64,000 nt of DNA, from the NCBI GenBank assembly GCA_036389295.1, contig DASVQB010000024.1:82081-146080 (forward strand). The letters run 5' to 3'. Source of the stretch: AC-37 sp036389295 (GTDB lineage Bacteria; Actinomycetota; Thermoleophilia; Solirubrobacterales; Thermoleophilaceae). The translations under genes and the position numbers were made by a program. Below the pieces are notes generated by a model that worked only from the letters and a program-made list of their open reading frames with translations, made no database searches and was not told where the DNA came from. Position 1 is the stretch's first letter, and every line of letters begins with the position of its first letter. Shown one piece after another: positions 1-6,885 of the stretch.

Positions 1-25
1 CCCGGCACCCCCTGAGGACGGCGTC

Positions 26-262
26 ATGCTCGGGTACGTGTTCGGAACGATCGATCCGGAGACGGCCGCAGCGGTTTCGCGCGCCGACGAGCTCTGGGAG
101 GTTCATGTCCCCAGACGGACTCCCGTGCTTCTGCTCTCGCAAGTTGTCGCCGCGGCCAACCTCACTCCGTTCGAGGTCCTCGTTCCACGCCGCAGGCGCT
201 TTATGCTCATCTCAATGGCGCGCCGTGATTCGCCCGGCCGGCTTCGTCTGGAAGTGACATGA
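26..262 (+). CDS. Small hypothetical protein
   Basis: A 78-residue product that I do not recognise. The ATG follows a GAGGA ribosome-binding site at 14-18 with 7 nt spacing, which supports this start, although the frame stays open to the left window edge so a longer form cannot be excluded. The C-terminal half is basic (VPRRRR). No membrane segment or clear motif is visible. Its stop overlaps the next start as ATGA, so the two are probably co-translated. Codon use is less GC-extreme than in the core genes further right, as for the next two genes. Confidence 0.5.
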   Translation: MLGYVFGTIDPETAAAVSRADELWEVHVPRRTPVLLLSQVVAAANLTPFEVLVPRRRRFMLISMARRDSPGRLRLEVT

Positions 263-657
263 GCACCGTTGAAGAGCGTATGCGCTGGCGGCCAGGCGAT
301 CCCTCCCCTCCTCTCGCACTGAGCGATGTCCTGGTGATGTTGAAGGTGGAGCGTCGGCCAGAGAACGAGCAGAGGCGAGCGATTGACGACGCATTACGCG
401 AGGGGAGCCTTGGAGCGTCCTCTGTCGCTGCGCTCCGCTCCGCCGGTTGGATCGAAACGAAACGGATCGATAAGTCGCCGTCGCCTTCCGTCGCCGGGCG
501 GTGGAAGTGGGCCGCACCCGCCGTCTTGTCGTTCGCTGTCTGCGTTACCGCCATTTGGGTGGAGGACTCGTCGAATCTACTGCGAGTGGTTGCAACCGCG
601 CTGCTGGTGTTGACGCTCGCTATCACGCGCGATCCACGCACCGCGCGTCGGCGTTAG
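259..657 (+). CDS. Small hypothetical membrane protein
   Basis: A 132-residue protein overlapping the preceding gene by 4 nt (ATGA). The N-terminal ~85 residues are soluble and charged; residues about 88-125 form one or two hydrophobic segments (AAPAVLSFAVCVTAIWV and LLRVVATALLVLTLAI) followed by a short basic tail ending RTARRR. This resembles a cytoplasmic domain tethered to the membrane by a C-terminal hairpin. The family is not recognised. It sits directly before an HNH nuclease gene and shares its milder base composition, so the three may have arrived together; that is inference. Confidence 0.55.
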   Translation: MSTVEERMRWRPGDPSPPLALSDVLVMLKVERRPENEQRRAIDDALREGSLGASSVAALRSAGWIETKRIDKSPSPSVAGRWKWAAPAVLSFAVCVTAIWVEDSSNLLRVVATALLVLTLAITRDPRTARRR

Positions 658-662
658 CTCAG

Positions 663-1577
663 TTGCGAGGCTTCGTCGCGCTTACCGATCACAGCTGGTA
701 CCGCTACCTCCAGGCGCGCCCGCACCTCGACGAAGTTAACTTCTGGCGTCCGAAGCCGGACGCGTTCGGAGCGATCCGACATGGTGAGCCCTTCTTCTTC
801 AAGCTCAAGGCTCCGCGTCATGTCGTCTGCGGGTTCGGCCAGTTCGCGCGCTTCGAGAGACTGCCGCTCTGGATGGCGTGGGACGTCTTCGGTGAGGCGA
901 ACGGCGCGGCCACCGTAGATGAGTTCAAACGGCTCATCGCCGCGCTCTCGCCCACACCCTCCGAAGTCGACTTGGACACGCAGGTCGGATGCATCTCGAT
1001 CGCGTTCCCGACGTTCTTCGCGCCGGACGAGTGGGTCGTCCAGCCCGCCGATTGGCCTCGAAGCACCATGCGTGGCCGCGTCTACGATCTCGACACCGGG
1101 CCGGGTAGGCGCCTCTGGGACGAGTGCGTGTCGAGAGCGGCTGCCGTGACGGCTGAATCATGGCTCGACGAAGGCGATCGCTACGGGCCTCCGCGCGTTG
1201 TCCGTGCCCGTCTCGGGCAGGGAAGCTTCCGTCTCGCGGTCCTTGACGCATACGACCGCGCGTGCGCCGTCACGACCGAGCACTCCTTGCCGGTGCTGGA
1301 AGCTGCACACATCAAGCCGTACTCGGACGGCGGATCGCACGAAGTCCGCAACGGGCTGCCGCTGAGGCGCGATCTCCACCGCCTCTTCGATCTGGGCTTC
1401 GTCACCGTCAAGCCCGATCGGAGGTTCACCGTGAGCGCCCATCTCAGGGAGGACTGGGCCAACGGGCGGACTTACTACCAGCTCGACGGCCAGACGATCG
1501 TGGAGCCGCGAGATCCGGTGGCCCGACCGGATCCCGAGCTCTTGGAATGGCACGGAGACACGGTCTTTCGCGGGTAG
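663..1577 (+). CDS. HNH endonuclease family protein
   Basis: A 304-residue protein whose C-terminal third carries an HNH nuclease core: AHIKPYSDGGS, then NGLPLRRDLHRLFDLG, near residues 215-250. This is the form found in restriction-type and McrA-like HNH proteins. The first ~170 residues are an uncharacterised N-terminal domain. I place the start at TTG 663 (MRGFVALTD...), because the frame upstream of that codon overlaps the preceding gene and does not read as protein. No Shine-Dalgarno site is obvious. No methyltransferase or specificity subunit is adjacent, so a modification-dependent or solitary nuclease is more likely than a classical restriction-modification pair. DNA target and biological role are unknown. 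Confidence 0.75.
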   Translation: MRGFVALTDHSWYRYLQARPHLDEVNFWRPKPDAFGAIRHGEPFFFKLKAPRHVVCGFGQFARFERLPLWMAWDVFGEANGAATVDEFKRLIAALSPTPSEVDLDTQVGCISIAFPTFFAPDEWVVQPADWPRSTMRGRVYDLDTGPGRRLWDECVSRAAAVTAESWLDEGDRYGPPRVVRARLGQGSFRLAVLDAYDRACAVTTEHSLPVLEAAHIKPYSDGGSHEVRNGLPLRRDLHRLFDLGFVTVKPDRRFTVSAHLREDWANGRTYYQLDGQTIVEPRDPVARPDPELLEWHGDTVFRG

Positions 1578-1738
1578 TTGCTCACCGCAGGTTCAAGCCT
1601 TCCACGCCAGCCCACCCCGATGCGCTGCGAGCATGCCCTATTCGGGACCTGCATCTCCCGGCCGCCGCCACTACCCAACCTCGGGCTCCCTGCTGCGTTG
1701 TGGAGGTAGCGCAGGCCGACAAAGGAGCAGGGAACCTC

Positions 1739-2332
1739 ATGACAAGGAACATCACCATCGCTGCCGTCGCGTGCGGCTTGCTGGCGCTCCCCGCGTCGGC
1801 GCTCGCCGCCGACGAGCCGTCGCCCGACAACTTCAAGAACGCCGCGAAGTACTGCAAGGCGCTCAAGAAGGCCGCCGGCGAGGACAACTTCAAGGCGATG
1901 TTCGGCGGGAAGAAGAACGCCTACGGCAAGTGCGTGTCGAAGGCCGCCCGCCGCGACGCCAAGCAGGAGGACCAGGCGCACGCGTCCGCGGCCAAGCAGT
2001 GCAAGGCCGAGCAGGCGATGAGCGACGAGGACTTCAAGGCCGCCCACGGCGGCAAGACGTTCGCCGAGCTCTACGGCACCAACAAGAACGGCAAGAACGC
2101 CTACGGCAAGTGCGTCTCGCAGCACGCGAAGCAGGACAAGGCGGAGGCCGACGCCAAGGAGCAGGAGAACGTCTCCTCGGCGAAGGAGTGCCGCACCGAG
2201 CAGAAGGCGGACCCCGCCGCGTTCGCGCAGAAGTACGGCAAGAACGACAACGACCGCAACGCGTTCGGCAAGTGCGTCTCGCAGAAGTCGCACGAGCACG
2301 AGCAGGGCCAGCAGGGAGGCGGGGCCCAGTAA
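1739..2332 (+). CDS. Secreted Cys/Lys-rich triple-repeat protein
   Basis: A 197-residue protein with a clear signal peptide (MTRNITIAAVACGLLALP then ASALAADE, cleavage likely after ALA near residue 22). The mature part holds three diverged repeats of about 45-55 residues. Each has an early Cys (AKYCKA, AKQCKA, AKECRT) and a closing block NAYGKCVS or NAFGKCVS, giving two Cys per repeat. Lys, Ala and Gln dominate and the tail is Gly/Gln rich. The start is set by AAAGGAG at 1721-1727, 11 nt upstream of ATG. An intrinsic terminator follows at 2384-2412. I do not recognise the family; an exported, disulfide-bonded, highly cationic protein is the most that can be said. Confidence 0.7.
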   Translation: MTRNITIAAVACGLLALPASALAADEPSPDNFKNAAKYCKALKKAAGEDNFKAMFGGKKNAYGKCVSKAARRDAKQEDQAHASAAKQCKAEQAMSDEDFKAAHGGKTFAELYGTNKNGKNAYGKCVSQHAKQDKAEADAKEQENVSSAKECRTEQKADPAAFAQKYGKNDNDRNAFGKCVSQKSHEHEQGQQGGGAQ

Positions 2333-2383
2333 GCGCCCCCCAGGTGCGGCGGCTCGACCCCCTCGCGAGCCGCGTACTCGCGG

Positions 2384-2412
2384 AAGGGGCCCCAAGGATT
2401 GGGGCCCCTTTT
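2384..2412 (+). terminator. Intrinsic terminator after the secreted repeat protein
   Basis: Perfect 10-bp stem AAGGGGCCCC (2384-2393) and GGGGCCCCTT (2401-2410), 7-nt loop AAGGATT, followed by TT. It lies 52 nt past the stop at 2332 and just beyond the end of the convergent methyltransferase gene, so it may stop transcription from both sides, though the T-tract favours the + strand. Confidence 0.75.
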
Positions 2413-2426
2413 GCGTTCCGGGGCCC

Positions 2427-3338
2427 TCAGCGCCGGTGCGGGCCGGCCCGGCGCGCCAGCGCGCGGAGCCGCCGGCCCGCGGCGCGCAGCGGCTCCGTCA
2501 TGCGCCAGCTGCGGCTCGTCCGGTAGATCTCGTTCTCGGCGCTCAGCCGGACGACCTCGCGCGCCATCGAGGCGACGTTCTGGCGCGCGGCGGTCACCTC
2601 GCGCGGCTCGTCCGGCTCCGGACGCTCGAGCTCCTCGGCGGTCGCCTCGCCCGGCCGGCGGCGCATGACCACCGCGCTCTGCCCGTACAGCGGCGGCCGC
2701 CCGTCCGGGTGGCCCGGCGTCAGCTCGAGCACCTCGAACGCCCTGCCCCAGTGGGCGCGGATCCACCACTCCGAGTGGATGACGAACGGCCCGCCGCCGT
2801 CCCAGCTCGTGGCGGGCCGGAAGACGTTCATGCCGACCGCGTCCTCGCCGGCCGGCTCCTCGCCCCAGGCGGAGTGGCCGGGGCCGAAGACGGTCGCGAT
2901 CAGGATCCCGCCGGGCGCGAGCACCCGGTGCAGCTCGGCGAGCCAGGCGCTCCACGAGTCGGTCAGGTGGGTGAAGACCGAGAACGCCCAGACGAGGTCG
3001 AAGTGGCCGTCGGGCACGTCGGGCAGCGGCGGTCGCTCGCCGGAGCGGACGACCCGGATCGGCAGCGAGCGGTTGGCCCTCAGCCAGTCGACGCTCTCCT
3101 CGTCGATCTCGGCGCCCCAGAGCTCCGCGCCGGTGTCGTCCGCCGCGGCGTGCGTGAGGATCCGGCCGGCGCCGCAGCCGAACTCGAGCGCGCGCCGGCC
3201 CTCGAGGGCGAAGCCGTCGGGCAGGAGCGAGCGGACGAGGTCCCAGTGCTCGCGCCCGCGCCGCTCGTAGACCTCGAGCGGGTCCTCGTGGTCGAGCGCC
3301 CAACCGACGCGACGGATCAGCCTCTCCGGCGGCCGCAC
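2427..3338 (-). CDS. SAM-dependent class I methyltransferase
   Basis: A 303-residue protein with a class I SAM-binding fold: motif I LEFGCGAGRI at residues 51-60, acidic residue AEID after strand 2, the post-motif FDLVWAFSVFTHLTDSW, and the LAPGGILI loop typical of the methyltransferase 11/12 families. The C-terminus ends in a helical tail with SRSWRMTEPLRAAGRRLR, a pattern often found at the end of glycosyltransferases and methyltransferases of cell-surface glycan clusters, so the substrate may be a sugar or lipid-linked glycan; this is inference. GTG start, with a weak -10-like GAGAAT (minus strand, 3345-3350) 6 nt upstream and no Shine-Dalgarno sequence. Confidence 0.8.
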   Translation of the reverse strand: MRPPERLIRRVGWALDHEDPLEVYERRGREHWDLVRSLLPDGFALEGRRALEFGCGAGRILTHAAADDTGAELWGAEIDEESVDWLRANRSLPIRVVRSGERPPLPDVPDGHFDLVWAFSVFTHLTDSWSAWLAELHRVLAPGGILIATVFGPGHSAWGEEPAGEDAVGMNVFRPATSWDGGGPFVIHSEWWIRAHWGRAFEVLELTPGHPDGRPPLYGQSAVVMRRRPGEATAEELERPEPDEPREVTAARQNVASMAREVVRLSAENEIYRTSRSWRMTEPLRAAGRRLRALARRAGPHRR

Positions 3339-3389
3339 GGCTCGATTCTCCCCGAACCGCGTTGACGAGTCGGCGTCAGGCCCTTGCGT

Positions 3390-3737
3390 CTAGGGCGCCC
3401 GCAGCGACAGCCCGGCGACCGGCTCGAAGTCCCGCCGGTTGCGCGTGACGAGCGTGAGCCGGTGGACCAGCGCGGTGGCCGCGATCAGGGCGTCCGGCGT
3501 GCGGACCCGGGTCTCGCGCCGGATTCGCCCACCGAGCTCGGCGACGGGACGATCGACCGGCAGCTCCCTCAACGGGGCAAGCAGACGCCGCACCGGCTCC
3601 TCCTCGTCGCCGCTCCCCGCGAACAGCTCGCAGCGCGTGACGGTCGAGTAGCAGAGCGAGTCGCTGCCGGCACGCAGCTCGCGCGCGCCGCGCAGGTGGT
3701 CGACGAAGACGTCCGTGTCGATCAGGAGGTCAGCGAT
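3390..3737 (-). CDS. PIN-domain toxin of a VapBC-like pair
   Basis: PIN-domain ribonuclease, about 115 residues. The acidic active site is complete: D7/D9 in LLIDTDVFVDHLRG, E37 in TRCELFAG, D82 in RTPDALIAATAL and D103 near TRNRRDFEPV. It overlaps the upstream antitoxin stop by 8 nt, the usual arrangement. The start is odd: where an ATG would be expected (position 3737) the codon is ATC, and there is no in-frame ATG, GTG or TTG until ATG 3815, which would add 26 non-homologous residues inside the antitoxin gene. I use ATC 3737 as the most sensible start. The gene may instead be impaired at initiation. Confidence 0.7.
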   Translation of the reverse strand: MADLLIDTDVFVDHLRGARELRAGSDSLCYSTVTRCELFAGSGDEEEPVRRLLAPLRELPVDRPVAELGGRIRRETRVRTPDALIAATALVHRLTLVTRNRRDFEPVAGLSLRAP

Positions 3738-3951
3738 CGTCCCACTCGTCCCGTAGCGGCGGTTGGATGTCCGGGAGCACGCCGAAGGTCTCCTCGAGGG
3801 CGGCGGTCGGGTCACTCGAGTCGGCGGCGAGATATGCGTCGACCGCGTCCCGCACGAGCTGTGCCAGCGTCTTGCCGTCGCGGTGGGTGAGGGCGTCGAG
3901 CCGCTCGCGCTGGTCGGCCGTGAGGTAGATCTGGGTGCGCGTGGCGGCCAT
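3730..3951 (-). CDS. Ribbon-helix-helix antitoxin of a VapBC-like pair
   Basis: A 73-residue protein whose N-terminal ~45 residues form a ribbon-helix-helix DNA-binding domain (TRTQIYLTADQRERLDALTH, then GKTLAQLVRDAVDAYLA). The C-terminal part (about 46-73) is acidic and Pro-containing, ending RDEWDDR, as expected for a toxin-neutralising tail. Known antitoxins of this type bind the toxin and repress their own operon as dimers. Directly upstream are two copies of GTATACAGCG (3952-3961 and 3964-3973) that make a good autoregulatory operator. The toxin gene follows with an 8-nt overlap. Confidence 0.8.
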   Translation of the reverse strand: MAATRTQIYLTADQRERLDALTHRDGKTLAQLVRDAVDAYLAADSSDPTAALEETFGVLPDIQPPLRDEWDDR

Positions 3952-3973
3952 GTATACAGCGCAGTATACAGCG
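3952..3973 (-). promoter_or_regulatory. Direct-repeat operator and -10 box of the toxin-antitoxin operon
   Basis: GTATACAGCG occurs twice with 12-nt spacing, one helical turn, abutting the antitoxin start. Each copy contains the self-complementary GTATAC. Read on the minus strand, TATACT (3963-3968) is a consensus -10 box, so binding of the antitoxin here would block RNA polymerase. Confidence 0.6.
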
Positions 3974-3993
3974 TCTGTTTGCCGGCCCCGGCC

Positions 3994-4743
3994 TCAGGTC
4001 GGGGGGTCGCTCACCCGCTCCGGCCGGGCGTCCAGGCGCCCCTCGAGCCGCTCGAGCCGCGTGGCGATCTCGTCGAGCCGCGCGATCGTCTCGTGCCTCT
4101 CCTGCGACTCGTGGGCCACGAAGCGCTGCGCGATCGCGCCGGTGAGCAGCGCGACGAAGCCGATCCCCGCGAACATCACCAGCATCGCGATGGCGCGGCC
4201 GACGTCCGTGTGGGGCTCGAGGTCACCGTAGCCGACGGTAGTGACCGTCGTGACCGCCCACCAGACCCCGTCCCAGGCGTCGCGGCCGTCCTCGACCTCG
4301 GCGAAGGCCACGCCGCCGAACACGATCACCATCAGGGTCGCCGTAGATGCGTAGCGCACGCCCTCGAGCGACACGACCCAGCGGAGCAGCCGGCCGAGTC
4401 GGATCAACCGCAGCAGGCGCACCAGCCGGAGTGCCCGGGCGCCCTGCAGGGCGCCGGGTACGACGGGCGGCGTGAGCACCACGATCGCGACCTCGAGCGG
4501 GTGCTCGCGCAGCCAGCGCCGGCGATCGGGAGCCACCCAGACGAGGACGACCAGCTCGACCGCGAAGGCGAGCCAGATCAGGCAGTTGACGGGGAGGGCC
4601 ACGTCGCCGGCCCACTCGGCGTCGGCGGCGTCGAGCACGACGGCCGGGATGACGAGCGCCGCGGCGACGAGCATCGGCCGCTCGAATGCTCGCTCCAGTT
4701 GCTCCGCCCGCTCGGGCGGCCTCCTCGACGCTCGCCGTCCCAC
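3994..4743 (-). CDS. Voltage-gated-type potassium channel
   Basis: A 249-residue six-transmembrane ion channel. Hydrophobic segments run from about residue 25; the S4-like helix is RALRLVRLLRLIRLGRLLR (103-121) with regularly spaced Arg; the pore helix and selectivity filter TTVTTVGYGD end near 174 and are the K+ signature. The final ~40 residues form a charged coiled coil (HETIARLDEIATRLERLEGRL) that probably tetramerises the channel. No RCK/TrkA domain is present. GTG start at 4743; a CAGACT -10-like box lies 8 nt upstream on the minus strand (4752-4757). It is divergent from the epimerase gene. Confidence 0.9.
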   Translation of the reverse strand: MGRRASRRPPERAEQLERAFERPMLVAAALVIPAVVLDAADAEWAGDVALPVNCLIWLAFAVELVVLVWVAPDRRRWLREHPLEVAIVVLTPPVVPGALQGARALRLVRLLRLIRLGRLLRWVVSLEGVRYASTATLMVIVFGGVAFAEVEDGRDAWDGVWWAVTTVTTVGYGDLEPHTDVGRAIAMLVMFAGIGFVALLTGAIAQRFVAHESQERHETIARLDEIATRLERLEGRLDARPERVSDPPT

Positions 4744-4821
4744 AGCGGCGCAGTCTGATGCAGACGCGCCGAGCGCTCAAGGGCCGCGGCGAACGGGGTC
4801 GGAGCCGTGACCGCCTCGGGG

Positions 4822-4827
4822 TACGAT
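4822..4827 (+). promoter_or_regulatory. -10 box of a leaderless promoter (epimerase)
   Basis: TACGAT ends 6 nt before GTG 4834, with no Shine-Dalgarno site between. Transcription would begin at or next to the start codon. This supports 4834 rather than the in-frame upstream GTG at 4807. Confidence 0.55.
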
Positions 4828-4833
4828 GCGTCC

Positions 4834-5829
4834 GTGCGCTACGTCGTCACCGGCGGCTCGGGCTACATCGGCACGCGACTGGTCGAGCGGCTGGCCGCCC
4901 GCGAGGACACCGAGCGGATCGCGATCGCCGACCTGCGCCCGCCCGCGTCGCACCGGCCGAAGGTGACGTTCAGCCGGCTCGACGTCCGCGACCTCGGCGG
5001 CGCGCGGCGGCTGCTGGAGGCCGAGCGGCCGGACGCGCTCGTGCACCTCGCGTTCGTCCTCAACCCGATCCACGACGAGGCCGCGATGTACGACGTCGAC
5101 GTGGGCGGCACCCACAACGTGCTCCAGGCGGCGTCCGAGGCCGGGACCGGGCAGGTGCTCGTCACCTCGTCCGCCACCGCCTACGGCGCGTTCCCGGACA
5201 ACCCGGTCCCGATCGCCGAGGACTGGCCGGTGCGCGGCGTCGCCACGTTCTCCTACGCGCGCGACAAGACCGAGGCCGACCGCGTCTGCCAGCTCTGGGC
5301 GTGCCGCCACCCCGACCGCGTCACGACCATCGTCCGCCCGTGCATCGTGTTCGGGCCGGGCGTCGACAACTACATCGTGCGCGCCTGGACGGCGCTGCCG
5401 TTCAGCCCCGACTTCGGGCTGCCGCCCCAGCCGCTCCAGTTCGTGCACGAGGACGACCTGGTCGACGCGCTCGAGCGGCTGATCGTCGGCCGCCACGACG
5501 GGGCGTTCAACGTGGCGGGCGACGGATCGCTGCTCACGACGGAGTGCGCCGAGATCGCCGGCCTCAAGAGCCGCCGCGTCCCGCTCGGCCTCTACCGGCG
5601 GCTGGCCGCGACGATGTGGCGGCTGCACCGCGCCGAGTCGCCCCCCGGCAACCTCGAGTTCCTGATCCACCCGTGGGTCGTCTCCACCGACAAGCTGAAG
5701 GAGACGACCGGCTGGACGCCCCGGCACACGAGCCGCGAGACGTTCGAGCAGACCGTGCGGGCGCGCCGTGAGGCGCCGGGCGCGGGGGCGCACGAGCGGA
5801 CCGAGCTGGCCGCCCCCGTGGGCGCCTGA
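4834..5829 (+). CDS. NAD-dependent epimerase/dehydratase (extended SDR)
   Basis: A 331-residue extended short-chain dehydrogenase/reductase. The Rossmann NAD(P) motif GGSGYIG lies at residues 6-12, LVHLAFVLNP follows strand 4, the catalytic Ser is in VTSSATAYG and the catalytic pair is YARDK (YxxxK). These features fit nucleotide-sugar or related epimerases and dehydratases; the exact substrate cannot be read from sequence. The start at GTG 4834 gives the family's usual N-terminus (MRYVVTGG) and lies just after a TACGAT box; GTG 4807 would add nine residues. The last ~25 residues (Gly/Ala/Glu-rich) look disordered. Confidence 0.85.
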   Translation: MRYVVTGGSGYIGTRLVERLAAREDTERIAIADLRPPASHRPKVTFSRLDVRDLGGARRLLEAERPDALVHLAFVLNPIHDEAAMYDVDVGGTHNVLQAASEAGTGQVLVTSSATAYGAFPDNPVPIAEDWPVRGVATFSYARDKTEADRVCQLWACRHPDRVTTIVRPCIVFGPGVDNYIVRAWTALPFSPDFGLPPQPLQFVHEDDLVDALERLIVGRHDGAFNVAGDGSLLTTECAEIAGLKSRRVPLGLYRRLAATMWRLHRAESPPGNLEFLIHPWVVSTDKLKETTGWTPRHTSRETFEQTVRARREAPGAGAHERTELAAPVGA

Positions 5830-5871
5830 CCGAGGGCCCGCGCGGGCGCCGACCGAGCCGCCGCCTGGCGC

Positions 5872-5877
5872 TATGCT
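5872..5877 (+). promoter_or_regulatory. -10 box upstream of tRNA-Val
   Basis: TATGCT ends 9 nt before the first base of the tRNA, placing the transcription start within about three bases of the mature 5' end. Confidence 0.5.
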
Positions 5878-5886
5878 CGCGCCCGC

Positions 5887-5960
5887 GGGCCGTTAGCTCA
5901 GTTGGCTAGAGCGCCAGCTCGACAAGCTGGAGGTCGCTGGTTCGAGCCCAGCACGGCCCA
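5887..5960 (+). tRNA. tRNA-Val (GAC) with C33
   Basis: Complete cloverleaf: acceptor GGGCCGT (5887-5893) with ACGGCCC (5953-5959) and discriminator A; D stem GCTC/GAGC; anticodon stem CCAGC (5914-5918) with GCTGG (5926-5930); T arm GCTGG TTCGAGC CCAGC. The 3' CCA is not encoded. The seven-base anticodon loop is TCGACAA, giving anticodon GAC (Val). Position 33, almost always U, is C here; see findings. The gene has its own -10 box and is followed closely by a DUF4160/DUF2442 pair. Confidence 0.9.
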
Positions 5961-6002
5961 TCGCCCGCCGCTCCCGACCGGTCCGTCTCGGACAATCGGG
6001 CG

Positions 6003-6263
6003 GTGCCCCGACTCTCCGCGTTCTACGGCATCGTGATCTGGATGTACCGACCGGACCATCCGCCGCCGCACTTCCACGCGCGCTACGGCGAGCACCTGGC
6101 ACGGGTAGAGCTCGGGACCCTGCGCGTTCTGAGCGGGTCGCTTCCGCCCCGTGAGCTGAGGCTGGTCCGGGAATGGGCGCGACTCCACTCTGGCGAGCTC
6201 GCGGACAACTGGGAGCGGGCGCAGGCTCTCGAGCCGCTCGTTCCAATCGACCCATTGGCCTAG
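6003..6263 (+). CDS. DUF4160 family protein
   Basis: An 86-residue protein matching DUF4160: FYGIVIWMYRPDHPPPHFHARYGE in the first third (the dH.PPHFHarYge signature), GSLPPRELRLVREWA in the middle and LADNWERAQALEPL at the end. DUF4160 genes are commonly paired with DUF2442, as here (next gene, 10 nt downstream), and the pair has been suggested to be toxin-antitoxin-like; its activity is not established. GTG start with GACAAT six nt upstream, another possible leaderless promoter. It lies only 42 nt after tRNA-Val. Confidence 0.85.
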   Translation: MPRLSAFYGIVIWMYRPDHPPPHFHARYGEHLARVELGTLRVLSGSLPPRELRLVREWARLHSGELADNWERAQALEPLVPIDPLA

Positions 6264-6266
6264 CAT
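6261..6266 (+). promoter_or_regulatory. -10 box of a leaderless promoter (DUF2442 gene)
   Basis: TAGCAT ends 7 nt before GTG 6274 and overlaps the stop of the DUF4160 gene, so the second gene of the pair may also have its own promoter. Confidence 0.45.
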
Positions 6267-6273
6267 TGGGCAC

Positions 6274-6549
6274 GTGCTACGCGTGACCGATGCGGAGCCG
6301 CTGGACGGCCACCGACTGCGCGTGACCTTCAACGACGGTCGCGTGCGGGACGTCGATTGCTCGTTCCTCCTGCACGGCAGCCTCGGCGAGCCCCTCCGCG
6401 ACCCCGAGTACTTTCGACGGGTCGGGGTCGACGAGGAGGCGCGCACCGTCGTCTGGCCGAACGGCCTCGACCCGGCGCCCGAGCTGCTCTACGGCGATCG
6501 CGAGCCTCCGCCCGCCGCCAGGTCGCGGTCCCAGACGGCGCCGGCGTAG
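6274..6549 (+). CDS. DUF2442 family protein
   Basis: A 91-residue protein of the DUF2442 type: RVTDAEPLDGHRLRVTFNDG, then RDVDCSFLLHG, an acidic DPEYFRRVGVDEEARTVVWPNG block and the LDPAPELLYG ending typical of the family. The last ~18 residues are a low-complexity extension. It is the usual partner of DUF4160, encoded 10 nt upstream. No biochemical function can be assigned. GTG start; a TAGCAT box lies 7 nt upstream. Confidence 0.8.
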   Translation: MLRVTDAEPLDGHRLRVTFNDGRVRDVDCSFLLHGSLGEPLRDPEYFRRVGVDEEARTVVWPNGLDPAPELLYGDREPPPAARSRSQTAPA

Positions 6550-6617
6550 CGCTACCCGGGGCGCTCGGCGCCTTCGCGCGCTCCACCTTCGGGCCGCTCG
6601 TGCCGATAACGGCCGCT

Positions 6618-6791
6618 ATGCAGGAGCCCTCCACTCCCAGCGGCATGCTCGAGGCCGTTCCCGGCGCCGGTGCGTCGCGCGAGCGGGTCGCGCTGGCCGC
6701 GTTCGTCGTAACCGCCGTGGTGGCCACGGTCAGCTGGCTCGCCCTGCTCGGCTGGCTGGTGCTGGTCGGGCTGCGCGCCGTCGGCGTCTAG
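6618..6791 (+). CDS. Small single-pass membrane protein
   Basis: A 57-residue product: a soluble N-terminus of about 22 residues (MQEPSTPSGMLEAVPGAG), then a long hydrophobic stretch from about residue 25 to the end (VALAAFVVTAVVATVSWLAL, GWLVLVGL). One long or two short transmembrane helices are possible. No clear ribosome-binding site. The hydrophobic pattern and proper stop argue for a real gene, but no family is recognised. It lies just before the minus-strand terminator at 6803-6839. Confidence 0.4.
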   Translation: MQEPSTPSGMLEAVPGAGASRERVALAAFVVTAVVATVSWLALLGWLVLVGLRAVGV

Positions 6792-6802
6792 AGCCATTTA
6801 CG

Positions 6803-6839
6803 AAAAAATCCCCAGCCCGCCTAGAGCGGGGTTGCGGGG
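6803..6839 (-). terminator. Intrinsic terminator, minus strand
   Basis: On the minus strand CCCGC TCTAG GCGGG (6816-6830) forms a hairpin enclosed by an outer CCCC/GGGG pairing and followed by ATTTTTT (6803-6809). It lies 47 nt past the stop of the reading-frame fragment ending at 6886, which supports that fragment being the true 3' end of the minus-strand gene at 7113-7838. Confidence 0.75.
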
Positions 6840-6885
6840 ACGGGACTTCGGGTGTACCTCGCGGTTCGTGAGCGGCCTACCACAA

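Noticed and set aside
501..662. Longer N-terminus for the HNH protein starting at 501
   Set aside because: It would overlap the membrane protein gene by 157 nt and its translation is Arg/Gly-rich non-protein-like sequence; TTG 663 starts the protein-like part.
650..668. GCGTTAGCTCAGTTG resembles the D arm of tRNA-Val (5892-5906)
   Set aside because: No acceptor, anticodon or T arm follows; it does not correspond to the 3' tRNA end used by integrases. Probably chance.
4807..4833. Upstream GTG start for the epimerase
   Set aside because: It adds nine residues ahead of the Rossmann motif and would place the start before the TACGAT box that fits the leaderless pattern.
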